Shown: positions 6,319-14,046, numbered from the stretch's first letter. The stretch: 64,000 nucleotides of DNA from Dysgonomonas sp. ZJ279 (GCF_011039205.1 NZ_JAAKEL010000017.1:1-64000); one strand, 5' to 3'. Notes: a model not told the origin generated them from the sequence alone. Translations and numbers: made by a program.

Positions 6319-6954
6319 TTAATTATTATCGCCCCAAAAAATTATGCTCTTTTCTTCGTCTATTACTAATGCCCCGCCACGAGAATGCCGACTGGTTATA
6401 AATGCTGTTAATCCTTTTGTATGAAGTATAACTTTTGCTATTTTCTTAGCCATTCGGGCTAGTGCTCCATCCGGTTCTTTTCTTTCTTCATGAGCAATCA
6501 GAATAAATAATTTATCCGGGAATGCATCAATTAGATTTTTCTTTAAGTGCGAGGGTTTTATTTCATCTACATACATTGTTAAATTGTCGATAATAACAAC
6601 CCCCGCTCGTTTTTTTGTCCCCTCACCAAGTTCATATATAATATCTTCCATTGGCAAGTACTCATCCCATTGCACTTTGACAGATCGTGTTACACCCGCG
6701 CGACGCATACCGTCTTTAAAACTTTCGTCGGTACCTTCCTCGGCAGATATATACCATACTTTCTCATTAATTGCCAAATCCTTTGTTAATATCCCAGCTA
6801 ACCACGTTTTCCCGTTCTTTTCGAGGCCGTATAATATCCAACATCCTTTTCTTTCGGCTGGGCCGATAGCTTCTCGTAATACCGGGTTAGTTAATTTTAA
6901 AAGGCGTTTTGGCTTTTTGTCAAATAGGTTTTGTGTTGATAAACTCCGCGCCAT
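6319..6954 (-). CDS. P-loop ATPase of the prophage early region
   Basis: 211 residues. A Walker A variant is at about 43-51 (GLEKNGKTW) and a Walker B-like strand at about 117-123 (AGVVIIDNL), followed by an IAHEERKEPDGALARMAKKI sensor-like segment. This resembles the AAA_24/RecA-like nucleotide-binding proteins found in Bacteroidetes phages. It starts 10 bases after the MuB-type gene and probably acts with it in replication or transposition. Which DNA transaction it drives is not evident. Confidence 0.75.
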   Translation of the reverse strand: MARSLSTQNLFDKKPKRLLKLTNPVLREAIGPAERKGCWILYGLEKNGKTWLAGILTKDLAINEKVWYISAEEGTDESFKDGMRRAGVTRSVKVQWDEYLPMEDIIYELGEGTKKRAGVVIIDNLTMYVDEIKPSHLKKNLIDAFPDKLFILIAHEERKEPDGALARMAKKIAKVILHTKGLTAFITSRHSRGGALVIDEEKSIIFWGDNN

Positions 6955-6963
6955 TATGCCTCC

Positions 6964-7857
6964 TTAATTATCATGTAATAGTAAAAGAGCATCAGCACGT
7001 CTCAAACCGGTTGTTCGGCCGTTAATTTTCACCATACATTTTTTTACTAATCCATTAAGTTTTGATTTGTTTTTTAGGTTCGGTTCTAAAACATCACGGA
7101 TAAGTTTGTCATAAAATGCTTGTTGCTGTTGTTCGTCTTTAGGTACCGCACTACTATAATTTTCCGACATGCGGGAAAACATTTCGGCGAAATAGTCTCG
7201 GTCGTTTGTTACTCCTTTTTCCATTTTCTCACGGGCGGCGTTTCCTCCTATGAGATACCATGCACACATGCCCTCGGTTCCGTTCCAATATTCTTGTACA
7301 AGTCCGAACGCGTCCTTATCCAACGCACCCCATTCGTCAACAACTACAACCGGATTTTCTAAGGCGTTCAAATAATATTTTGTAGTGTCTTTTATATCGT
7401 CGAATGTTCCTTTGATTGGAACCCCAACAACGCGAGCCAAAGCCTTTATAAATGCATTTTTCTTTTTACATTGAGTTCCATCAACATAAAAAATATTCTT
7501 TTCAGTTTTCGCCATATATTTGGCGGTTGTGGTTTTACCGATTCCGGCATTATCCACAAACATCCGGCTTATAGAATGTTCTTTGCAGAATAAAATTTCC
7601 TCTTTAATTATATCGAAAACGTCCGTTTGAACTATTTTTAGTGTGCGTTTTTTATTGACTACTTGAAACGAACGTCCAAGCATCAAATATTTGGCATCAC
7701 TCAGCAATCCGTCACGTTCTCCTTTTTTCAACCGGCTATAAACGGCCGGGTTAATATCCATTGACAAAGCAAATGCACGGTCGTTGCCTCCAAAATTCAC
7801 ACGTTGCGCAAAAAGGGCATCTAAAACCTTTTGTCTATATCCGTCATTTAGTTCCAT
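6964..7857 (-). CDS. MuB-type transposition ATPase
   Basis: 297 residues. An N-terminal DNA-binding, repressor-like segment (ALSMDINPAVYSRLKKGER, 30-48) is followed by the AAA+ core: Walker A DNAGIGKTTT at 102-111 and Walker B VVVVDEWG at 170-177. This matches MuB-like proteins, which bind target DNA, stimulate the transposase and give target immunity. It follows the transposase gene by 20 bases, the same order as Mu A-B. Confidence 0.9.
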   Translation of the reverse strand: MELNDGYRQKVLDALFAQRVNFGGNDRAFALSMDINPAVYSRLKKGERDGLLSDAKYLMLGRSFQVVNKKRTLKIVQTDVFDIIKEEILFCKEHSISRMFVDNAGIGKTTTAKYMAKTEKNIFYVDGTQCKKKNAFIKALARVVGVPIKGTFDDIKDTTKYYLNALENPVVVVDEWGALDKDAFGLVQEYWNGTEGMCAWYLIGGNAAREKMEKGVTNDRDYFAEMFSRMSENYSSAVPKDEQQQQAFYDKLIRDVLEPNLKNKSKLNGLVKKCMVKINGRTTGLRRADALLLLHDN

Positions 7858-7877
7858 AATCTATAATTGTTAAATTG

Positions 7878-9932
7878 TTAATATCTATCTTTTAAAGAGC
7901 GTTTAAATGAAGTTTGAGTAACGTTTAAAACAAGGTCGCTTTCCTCGGTTATGTCCTCCAATACCTTGGCTCGTTCGTTTATGATTGTCGTCGGTTGATA
8001 CAAACCGGGCATAACAAATGAATTGCCAATTGTAACCGGGCGATTATCTATAATTGTTACATTATCTAGTTGCTTTTTTTGTCCGCGTCCGAATGCTTCA
8101 ATAGTCGAAACATATTTGCTCATTAACTCGCGGTTTATCATGTCCTCGTCGGTTTGTTCTATGCGGGCTTTGTTGTAGCGTGGTTTTTCGACGGCCTCAC
8201 AAATAAACTGATTTCCAATATAAATATGAGCCTTTAACACGTTACCGAAATTGTCATCAAGCCAGTAAATATCCACATCTCGGTTTTCGCATTGCTCCAT
8301 AATATTTACAAGGCGATTGCCAACGGCAATAACGCCATCCATACCAAGTAAAAATTCAGTATTACGAAAACGGATAATTCCGGCATGTACCGACGTTGCT
8401 GTTTTTTCTCCGAGATATGGCAATATGCCGTGATAGTTGATAGGGCGAGTATTTGGGTTTTGCATAGCAATAAATACATCCCAACGGCTCATGCCTTTTA
8501 TTTTCGAGTGCTCCGAATTATTCCATGTTTCAATGTCGCGCAAACAACCCGCAACAATCTCATCGTATGGTATTATGGTTTTTTCTCCGGGTCCTGCTTG
8601 GTTTGCTTCACTTAGCGCGAACGGGCGGGCCAGCCAACCGGTGCGTTTCTTTTCATACTTGTATCTTAGAGGCCTGTAATATTGCTCTATACGTTTTCCG
8701 CGCGCGTTATTTGCTTCTATGCGCACATACTGAAACATATTACCCTCTTTTAAGAAAGTATCTTTGAAACTCGCGTTAAGGTTTGACTCGCCCTCCAGTT
8801 CCGCCGGGAGATTAAGCCCCCATTGTGCATAATTGCGTACCATTTGTCTATAAAACTCTGTGATAATACCTGCCTTTGATTTCCCATACACCCAGCAAGT
8901 AAAAGCTTCACTCCCTAGATCAATACCATTATAAAACCACATGCGAGTTTGTGGGGCATACTCAAATACCGGTTGACGGTCATCAATAGATATAATAGAA
9001 CCGGCAAATTCGGGTTGATTGAGTGAGTGATAAGGCTTGAACCTCGCCATATACTTTTGACGGTCACCGCTTCTTTTCGCGTGTGTACCTATCTCGTTAC
9101 TCCATTTTGTTAAGTAGTTGCGTATGGTACCCTCGCTTATATCCTTAAATTCTTTAGGGTTGTAAAGTTCGCCGGTTGCATTGTTTATTATTTCAACATA
9201 GCCATCAAGAAAACCGCCATATAATCCGGCCACCTCGGCTACCGTTGGTTTTGTATCCATACCCGAAAACACATTATTAAGTAATTGTTCGGTTGTATCA
9301 AATACTTTGCGTGCGTTGGCATTTTTATGTTTTTTCGATATAATTTCTGAATAACCGTTCTTTTTATATTTTCCGTAAAGTTTGCGGAGGTATTGCTCAT
9401 TCTCTGGGAGAGAGTGACCCGATTCAAGTTTGAAACGATTCGATTCATTTGTAATTATACTCCAAATGTCACGAACCCCATGTCCCATTTCTTTACGTAA
9501 TTTATAGCGCATACCATAGATTCGATCGATAGTGTTAAGAGTAGAGGCATTAAGTGTATATTCAGAAACCTTGTTATTATCTAGGCTTGTGTCGTCGGAA
9601 AAGCGGAACATAGAATAAAAATCAAATGCCGCCATATCCCGAACATAATTTTTTTCGAATAATGTTTGTTGAATTAACTTTGGCGGATTGCCCCACATTC
9701 TCACTATTGCTTCTTGCCATTTTGATGGCAAAGTATCAAATTGAACAAGCATCGGTGTATTTATTGCTGTAACTCGCAATCTTATAACTTGCTCGCGATC
9801 AACTTTCATTTGAAGACCTCGCTCACCAATCAAACATAAACTTTCAGAATGTGCATTTTTGCCACTAAAAATAGCGCGACCTTGTACGCCTAACTTTCCG
9901 TTGCAATATTCGTAAGGATTATATTTTTGCAT
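7878..9932 (-). CDS. MuA-type DDE transposase
   Basis: 684 residues, close to MuA length. N-terminal DNA-binding domains occupy about 1-300, including a helical segment at 180-290. The integrase-like core starts near 305 with the first catalytic Asp in ISIDDRQ (317/318). The catalytic Glu is probably 416 in NARGKRIEQYY. Where the second Asp is expected (LPAELEGESNLNASF, 375-389) I see only Glu, so this acidic residue is E380 or E382. A C-terminal beta-barrel and basic tail (TQTSFKRSLKDRY) would contact MuB. It carries out strand transfer of phage ends in integration and replicative transposition. Confidence 0.92.
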   Translation of the reverse strand: MQKYNPYEYCNGKLGVQGRAIFSGKNAHSESLCLIGERGLQMKVDREQVIRLRVTAINTPMLVQFDTLPSKWQEAIVRMWGNPPKLIQQTLFEKNYVRDMAAFDFYSMFRFSDDTSLDNNKVSEYTLNASTLNTIDRIYGMRYKLRKEMGHGVRDIWSIITNESNRFKLESGHSLPENEQYLRKLYGKYKKNGYSEIISKKHKNANARKVFDTTEQLLNNVFSGMDTKPTVAEVAGLYGGFLDGYVEIINNATGELYNPKEFKDISEGTIRNYLTKWSNEIGTHAKRSGDRQKYMARFKPYHSLNQPEFAGSIISIDDRQPVFEYAPQTRMWFYNGIDLGSEAFTCWVYGKSKAGIITEFYRQMVRNYAQWGLNLPAELEGESNLNASFKDTFLKEGNMFQYVRIEANNARGKRIEQYYRPLRYKYEKKRTGWLARPFALSEANQAGPGEKTIIPYDEIVAGCLRDIETWNNSEHSKIKGMSRWDVFIAMQNPNTRPINYHGILPYLGEKTATSVHAGIIRFRNTEFLLGMDGVIAVGNRLVNIMEQCENRDVDIYWLDDNFGNVLKAHIYIGNQFICEAVEKPRYNKARIEQTDEDMINRELMSKYVSTIEAFGRGQKKQLDNVTIIDNRPVTIGNSFVMPGLYQPTTIINERAKVLEDITEESDLVLNVTQTSFKRSLKDRY

Positions 9933-9950
9933 ATACTATCGTTCTTTTCT

Positions 9951-9985
9951 TTTGCTCCCGTGCCGGACTCGAACCGGCATGTTTG
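9951..9985 (-). other. tRNA 3'-half-like sequence (T-arm and acceptor strand)
   Basis: On the minus strand GCCGG TTCGAGT CCGGC forms a perfect tRNA T-arm, followed by ACGGGAGC like an acceptor strand. The matching 5' acceptor strand (about GCTCCCG) and D-arm are not found upstream, so it is not a complete tRNA. It fills the gap between the third DGR target gene and the transposase gene. It may be a tRNA remnant or a tRNA-like control structure. Confidence 0.45.
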
Positions 9986-10019
9986 CCTATCGGGTTAGTC
10001 ATTATAATAACCTATACTG

Positions 10020-10403
10020 TTATGATATGTACTCTCTCCAAAGGTCTAGGAACTGAATGCCTGAATAGTCAGAGATATCGCTTTCGTGGTAAGCAAAACG
10101 AGAACCGGACGCCGCGGACGCATCCGTAGAACCGTAATACGAATAGCGGAAGGCGAAAGCCGCAGCAGAGCCGTTGGTTCTGAAGTAAGGATAATAGCGA
10201 GGCTCTCTGTTGTGGATGTCAATCTCTTTGCCTTCATTTAATGCTTTAGTGATAGATTCTAGCATACGACCTACAATCTCTTTTCGTGTGAATCCCAATC
10301 TTGTTAACTCCTCTTCATTGAGCGGCTGAGTTTTGTTATACACACATGAGTCTTCGTACGTCTTAATTTGATCTGTGATGTTCTTTACTTTTTTAGTTGC
10401 CAT
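10020..10403 (-). CDS. DGR target protein 3 (carries VR3), early operon
   Basis: A 127-residue soluble protein built like targets 1 and 2: a helical N-terminus (1-65), ALNEGKEIDIHNREPRYYPYF, then VR3 at 79-103 (GSAAAFAFRYSYYGSTDASAASGSRF region) and a tail ending SGIQFLDLWREYIS. It starts 4 bases after the 56-residue membrane protein gene and is followed by the transposase gene. It is thus the third gene transcribed after prophage induction and lies 7 kb from the TR. No signal peptide. Function unknown. Confidence 0.85.
   Translation of the reverse strand: MATKKVKNITDQIKTYEDSCVYNKTQPLNEEELTRLGFTRKEIVGRMLESITKALNEGKEIDIHNREPRYYPYFRTNGSAAAFAFRYSYYGSTDASAASGSRFAYHESDISDYSGIQFLDLWREYIS
10095..10169 (-). 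repeat. DGR variable repeat VR3 (remote)
   Basis: A 75-base copy of the TR inside target gene 3. Fifteen differences fall on TR adenines and one, in the last codon (CTA against TTT), on a C. The non-adenine change lies at the edge, where homing may not reach. Confidence 0.93.
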
Positions 10404-10407
10404 AATT

Positions 10408-10578
10408 TTACTTTTTTTGAATGTTACTATATACTGTGTCTTTAACCATGCAATCCGATTGAGCTTGTCTGTCTTCTATTAGGTTCGTTTGCTCCAAGTG
10501 TGAAGCCAAAGCAAAAAGAGCCAGCATTATTATCATTGCGATGATTGCTTTAACCTTTTCATTGAGTTTTATTTTCAT
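10408..10578 (-). CDS. 56-residue small membrane protein
   Basis: A short gene whose start overlaps the stop of the upstream HTH gene (ATGA, 10575-10578). It encodes a basic N-terminus, one hydrophobic segment (AIIAMIIMLALFALASHL, about 11-28) and a charged tail (TNLIEDRQAQSDCMVKDTVY). It resembles a single-pass inner-membrane protein with its C-terminus outside. Such early phage proteins may act in superinfection exclusion, but nothing here shows this. Confidence 0.6.
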   Translation of the reverse strand: MKIKLNEKVKAIIAMIIMLALFALASHLEQTNLIEDRQAQSDCMVKDTVYSNIQKK

Positions 10579-10778
10579 AGGGTTACTTTTGTTTCGCGAT
10601 TAATAATTTCCAGCATATCAATTGCATCTGTTAGAATTTTAGCCGCAAGTACAGAGTTGCGTGCCCTATCTCCTACTAATATTTTAGTCACGTAATCCGC
10701 TGAACAATTATGTTTGCGAGCAATTGTGGCTATTTTTAAATCGCGTAGTTCATTCGTTGTAAACTTTTTTGTCTGCAT
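10575..10778 (-). CDS. Cro/Ner-like small HTH protein, first early gene
   Basis: 67 residues with one helix-turn-helix (IATIARKHNCSADYVTKILVGDRAR, about 17-41) and a final amphipathic helix. It is the first leftward gene, divergent from the repressor across a 113-base control region, the place of Ner in Mu and Cro in lambda. It probably represses repressor transcription or tunes the early promoter. Confidence 0.7.
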   Translation of the reverse strand: MQTKKFTTNELRDLKIATIARKHNCSADYVTKILVGDRARNSVLAAKILTDAIDMLEIINRETKVTL

Positions 10779-10834
10779 TTTCTCTACATATTTATTTAGT
10801 TATACATATCTTTGTCATAGTTACAGCAACAAAT

Positions 10835-10871
10835 ATATATCTTATTTCAATATAAAAGAAATAAAATATAT
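10835..10871. promoter_or_regulatory. operator-like inverted repeat between repressor and early operon
   Basis: ATATATCTTATTTC (10835-10848) and GAAATAAAATATAT (10858-10871) are inverted repeats matching at 13 of 14 positions around a 9-base centre. They lie 21 bases ahead of the repressor start, between the two divergent genes, as expected for a repressor/Cro operator. A TATCTTTG box at 10807-10814 could be the -7 element of the rightward promoter. Confidence 0.6.
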
Positions 10872-10891
10872 CTAATTTTAATAATTAAATT

Positions 10892-11551
10892 ATGTCAAAA
10901 GGTATTGGCTTGAGAATAAAGGAGTTGAGAGAGGTTAATAAACTGACTCAAACTGAATTTTCTGAAAGAATTGGTATAAAACAGGCTAATTTATCACATA
11001 TTGAAAATAAAGGAGAGAAAATATCAGTTGATATCATTAGTCGAATTATATCTAATTTCAATATCAATATTGAGTGGTTGTTTACTGGAAAGGGTGTGAT
11101 GTCAAAAACGAACATTGATAATTCGTCACAAACATTAAGAAATAAAGAGATTGCTAATGAAGAAACACGCCCTCGCATCCCAATGGACGCGGCGGCTGGG
11201 TCATTAACGGTTTCCTCCGATGGTATAACTATGAATAATTGCGAGCAACTCCCGGTTATTCGCGCTTTTCCTCGATACGATTTTACAATATTTGCACGGG
11301 GTGAGAGTATGGACCCGGAATACCATTCCGGTGATGAGCTTGCATGTATTTATATAAGAAATACAAGTTTTATCCAATGGGGCCGTATTCACGTAATAGA
11401 CACGGCACAAGGTATATTGGTAAAACGCATATTTGATGGTGGGGATTCTATTATATGTAAATCTGACAATTTAGACTATCCCGACTTTCGTATTCACAAA
11501 TCAGAGTTTTATAATGTAGCACTTGTTATTGGTATGATTAGGCGCTATTGA
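10892..11551 (+). CDS. prophage repressor, XRE HTH plus LexA-like S24 domain
   Basis: 219 residues. The XRE DNA-binding domain is at 3-65 (LRIKELREVNKLTQTEFSER). A linker leads to an Ala-Gly self-cleavage site at about 96-97 (DAAAGS). The S24 serine peptidase domain carries the nucleophile in ARGESMDPE (Ser about 139) and the Lys in ILVKRIF (about 177). By analogy with lambda CI and LexA, RecA-stimulated cleavage would release the early operon after DNA damage. It is the only rightward gene at this end and should hold the lysogenic state. Complete and of normal length. Confidence 0.92.
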   Translation: MSKGIGLRIKELREVNKLTQTEFSERIGIKQANLSHIENKGEKISVDIISRIISNFNINIEWLFTGKGVMSKTNIDNSSQTLRNKEIANEETRPRIPMDAAAGSLTVSSDGITMNNCEQLPVIRAFPRYDFTIFARGESMDPEYHSGDELACIYIRNTSFIQWGRIHVIDTAQGILVKRIFDGGDSIICKSDNLDYPDFRIHKSEFYNVALVIGMIRRY

Positions 11552-11743
11552 GTGTTCACACACGTTTTATACATCTATATCCGTATTTATATTTCATATT
11601 TGACTAGTAATAAGACATATAGTTGCTATTCGGCAAATACAAATCATGTTGTAAAGGGTATGTTTTAGTATATATAATTATATGTATTCGTTATTTTGTA
11701 ATAGCTATATATATGTTTTGCGGTTACTTTTTAATATTGTTTT

Positions 11744-11777
11744 GTTCGTCCGTTGTTCGCCCGTTAGTTCGCCCGCT
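11744..11777. repeat. three tandem 11-12 base repeats, possible transposase or regulator sites
   Basis: GTTCGTCCGTT, GTTCGCCCGTTA and GTTCGCCCGCT follow one another. They lie 200 bases beyond the repressor gene, in the presumed right end of the prophage. Confidence 0.55.
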
Positions 11778-11913
11778 ATGTTTTTGTTGTGTTTTTCTAT
11801 TTTTAATGGCACTGCCTACAATATTCGTTATTACGAACCTTATCTCATGTGTAGAACACCCTCTATTGTCTTTATTTAAACGGTATTTAAACTGCATTTA
11901 AGAATTGATTCGA

Positions 11914-11941
11914 AATAAAAAAGAGGCTCAAATATGGCCTC
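11914..11941 (-). terminator. hairpin terminator below the GNAT gene
   Basis: AGAGGC and GCCTCT pair around a 9-base loop. On the minus strand a run of six T follows, so it would stop transcription coming from the GNAT gene. Confidence 0.6.
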
Positions 11942-12031
11942 TAAATAATGCACCCGCGATGCACCCGTTATTATAGTATAATAGTTTTCGTTTTGCGGCG
12001 CGTTCGGGTTGTATTTACACTGCTTTCCTTT

Positions 12032-12517
12032 CTACATAAAGGGTTCACGCTTGTTTATCGGTCCTCTATCTATTGTATATCTCGTTTGGGGGGTCTTAAT
12101 AAAATAGTTGAATTCACGAGTTACTTCGAAACCGATGTTTTTATAAACAGAAATAGCCTTCGTATTGTGTTGTAAAACTTCCAAAAGATATTGTTCAATG
12201 TTCCTTTCTCTCAAATAAGGAATGGAATATTCAAAAATTTTGGTAGCTAACCCCTTCCCCCTATAATTCTTTAATGTTCCTGTTCCTGTATCGTAAGCTG
12301 TTAAGATTCCGTTGAAATATCCTGTTCCATTAAGAGTAAAAGCTGCTATTTCATTTCGGTCAAATGCAGCAAATGATATATCAGGATCAAAGCCTCGTCG
12401 TTTCAACATGATTTGAAGTTGCTCTTTGTCCAGTTGAATTTCATAATCGGCAAATGCCTGACTGAAAGCCTGAAATATTGTATCAAAGTTTATTTTACTA
12501 AGGGATTTAATTTCCAT
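12032..12517 (-). CDS. GNAT acetyltransferase, possibly C-terminally shortened by the prophage
   Basis: 161 residues with a GNAT fold. The acetyl-CoA loop is at about 87-95 (NYRGKGLAT), followed by YLLEVLQHNTKAISVYKNIGF, the usual last strand and helix. Related proteins I recall from Bacteroidetes continue with a second GNAT-like domain, whereas this one ends soon after FNYFIK in a tail (KTPQTRYTIDRGPINKREPFM) of no clear similarity. The stop lies where the prophage end is expected, so insertion may have cut it. This is inference; a genuine single-domain enzyme is the alternative. Confidence 0.7.
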   Translation of the reverse strand: MEIKSLSKINFDTIFQAFSQAFADYEIQLDKEQLQIMLKRRGFDPDISFAAFDRNEIAAFTLNGTGYFNGILTAYDTGTGTLKNYRGKGLATKIFEYSIPYLRERNIEQYLLEVLQHNTKAISVYKNIGFEVTREFNYFIKTPQTRYTIDRGPINKREPFM

Positions 12518-12604
12518 TTATTAATCGTTTTTTATAAAGCTAATAAATTTCTCAAAATCCTCAAAAAATAGTTCAAGACTTTGGTGCGATATTCCACAAA
12601 AAAT

Positions 12605-12640
12605 ATAATCCTCAAACAGAAAATGTTCGAGGATTTTTAT
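12605..12640 (-). terminator. hairpin terminator for the small lipoprotein gene
   Basis: AATCCTC and GAGGATT pair around a 14-base loop; T-rich sequence follows on both strands. Confidence 0.6.
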
Positions 12641-12671
12641 TAGTCATTAATTTAGTAATTTGTCTTAACCT

Positions 12672-12833
12672 TTACTTATTATGTCCGGGGGCATAATGCT
12701 TAGCAGACTGACTTCCCGTAATTTTTTTTGCTTGTCCTGGAGGAATTCCGTTTTTATTGGTATGTACTGTTTTACATGATGACATAAACAATAATCCAAT
12801 AAGCAGAGATACGAATAATACTAATCTTATCAT
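12672..12833 (-). CDS. 53-residue small lipoprotein
   Basis: A gene too short for most gene finders. It has a signal with a lipobox (LIGLLFMSSC, Cys20) and a mature part of 33 residues with a GIPPGQAKKITGSQSAKHYA segment and His/Gly-rich end. This mature pattern is familiar from small Bacteroidetes lipoproteins, sometimes mislabelled as quinol oxidase subunit 4. Function unknown; the His residues hint at metal binding. Confidence 0.75.
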   Translation of the reverse strand: MIRLVLFVSLLIGLLFMSSCKTVHTNKNGIPPGQAKKITGSQSAKHYAPGHNK

Positions 12834-13226
12834 GACATTTTTGTATTGGTAATAGAAAGTGTAACATAGTTTGAGTCGTATTTGTTCTGCCTATTTAGAA
12901 TTATTGCACTAATAGTATAAGAAGGTTATTTAAAGCAGGTATGGTAAAGCCAACATTTTTTTGAATTCTTCCATACAGGAGTTTGAGGTTTGATATCAAT
13001 TATTGTTTACAACTGTAATATATAATACTCTCTTTCTACATCAAAGATAAAGTCAGCGAAATTAATCACTTTCTCAAAATTCTCAATATATATGCTTTGT
13101 ATTTTAAATTAATTGGTCGATTAACTTTCTTTATTTTTATTCAACATCTTTTCTATTAAACCATTACGATACAAATGCGTCAAATAGACATAAGAGGGTA
13201 TTAGTGTTCAATTAACAAATTAAATT
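12834..13226. other. intergenic region, nothing clear
   Basis: About 390 AT-rich bases between two small genes. I see no open frame with a credible start, no RNA gene and no strong hairpin. It may hold promoters for both flanking genes. Confidence 0.5.
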
Positions 13227-13367
13227 ATGACGAATTGTAAAAGATGTGACGAGTTACTTTCCATTTTAAGAGATGTAAAAGCATTGATGGATAGCGATAG
13301 TTATTCGATAAGCTATGATAGCATCTATGACAGAGTCTCGGCTGCTGTAAACGAGGAAAACAATTAA
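13227..13367 (+). CDS. 46-residue small cysteine-containing protein
   Basis: A short frame starting MTNCKRCDELLSILRDVKAL. It has a CxxC pair at residues 4 and 7, a helical middle and an acidic end, and is followed 13 bases later by a strong terminator, which supports a real short transcript. No family recognised. Confidence 0.5.
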   Translation: MTNCKRCDELLSILRDVKALMDSDSYSISYDSIYDRVSAAVNEENN

Positions 13368-13379
13368 CTTTTAGAATAA

Positions 13380-13413
13380 GACTTCCGCAATCAGATTGCG
13401 GAAGTCTTTATTT
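13380..13413 (+). terminator. strong terminator hairpin
   Basis: GACTTCCGCAAT and ATTGCGGAAGTC form a perfect 12-bp stem with a 3-base loop, then TTTATTT. It ends the 46-residue gene. Confidence 0.85.
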
Positions 13414-13479
13414 CAAAATATTATTTTTATATTTGGCAATTATAAATTCATTAATTTATCTGATAAAATATTGCTAACA

Positions 13480-13668
13480 ATGAAAAAACTAAACTTCGAT
13501 CAAAAAATAGGTCTGGGCATGTTTTTACTTTCTATTTCGCTTGTTTTAAAACATATTTGCCCCGACCATTCTGTATCTGTAATTGCCTTTTTTCAGGGAT
13601 TTTCACTGGGTATAGGATTTGTTTTGCTCATATCGGGAGTTATTCAAAAACGAAAAATTATCCGATAA
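13480..13668 (+). CDS. 62-residue two-helix membrane protein
   Basis: I start at the Met at 13480 rather than at 13396, because the upstream stretch overlaps the preceding terminator. The protein has two membrane helices (IGLGMFLLSISLVLKHI and VIAFFQGFSLGIGFVLLISGVI) joined by a short loop, and a basic tail inside the cell. It resembles small Bacteroidetes membrane proteins of unknown role. Confidence 0.65.
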   Translation: MKKLNFDQKIGLGMFLLSISLVLKHICPDHSVSVIAFFQGFSLGIGFVLLISGVIQKRKIIR

Positions 13669-13729
13669 TCTAAACTATTGGTCTGTTTTTTATTTGCTAT
13701 CTAAATAATCGATAGCTTCTCATTAAATA

Positions 13730-13768
13730 ACAAATCCCTACATGAAGATGTAGGGATTTACTTTTTAT
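13730..13768. terminator. bidirectional terminator
   Basis: AAATCCCTACAT and ATGTAGGGATTT pair around a short loop and are followed by ACTTTTTATTTT. It separates the convergent membrane-protein gene and 55-residue gene. Confidence 0.8.
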
Positions 13769-13793
13769 TTTCGTGAAATAGTGAAGAGAGAGA

Positions 13794-13961
13794 TTACCCT
13801 CTGCTTTCCATACTGTGTTTGTCGGGATTGAGCCTTTTATTTACGCCCTCCACATTTTTATCACTTACCTCAGTTGGGGTTTTGCTTTGACCTTTTTCGT
13901 TTCTTGCATCTTCGTAACCGATAGCTTCTTCCGGCGATTTATTATCTTTCTTATTATTCAT
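13794..13961 (-). CDS. 55-residue hydrophilic protein
   Basis: A very polar small protein (start MNNKKDNKSPEEAIGYEDAR) rich in Lys, Glu, Asn and Ser, probably disordered. It converges on the terminator at 13730. It has no recognisable family; a stress-related or DNA-associated small protein is possible. Confidence 0.5.
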   Translation of the reverse strand: MNNKKDNKSPEEAIGYEDARNEKGQSKTPTEVSDKNVEGVNKRLNPDKHSMESRG

Positions 13962-14046
13962 GACTCAATAGATTTTAAAGTTGTTGTATATCTCTTTAAC
14001 ATACTCGATAGGGTTAATGTTTAGTATGAGTTAAAATAATAGCTTA

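Larger units (their letters stand above)
11552..12031. other. prophage right-end region with short direct repeats, no gene seen
   Basis: About 480 bases without a convincing gene. Features seen are three tandem copies of about 11 bases, GTTCGYCCGYT (11744-11777); three ATTTAAA-type repeats at 11-base spacing (11872-11903); a hairpin AGAGGC/GCCTCT (11921-11936); and two GATGCACCCG-like repeats (11946-11969). Mu-type phage ends carry multiple transposase sites, so these repeats may mark the right end. The exact junction with host DNA is not visible. Confidence 0.45.

Noticed and set aside
9940-10020. A complete tRNA gene between the VR3 gene and transposase gene
   Set aside because: The T-arm is perfect but no 5' acceptor strand or D-arm pairs with it.
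11623-11901. A hydrophobic 92-residue plus-strand frame
   Set aside because: It runs over repeat-rich right-end DNA with no start signal and atypical composition.
13815-14024. A 69-residue plus-strand protein
   Set aside because: Overlaps the better-supported minus-strand 55-residue gene and has no ribosome site.
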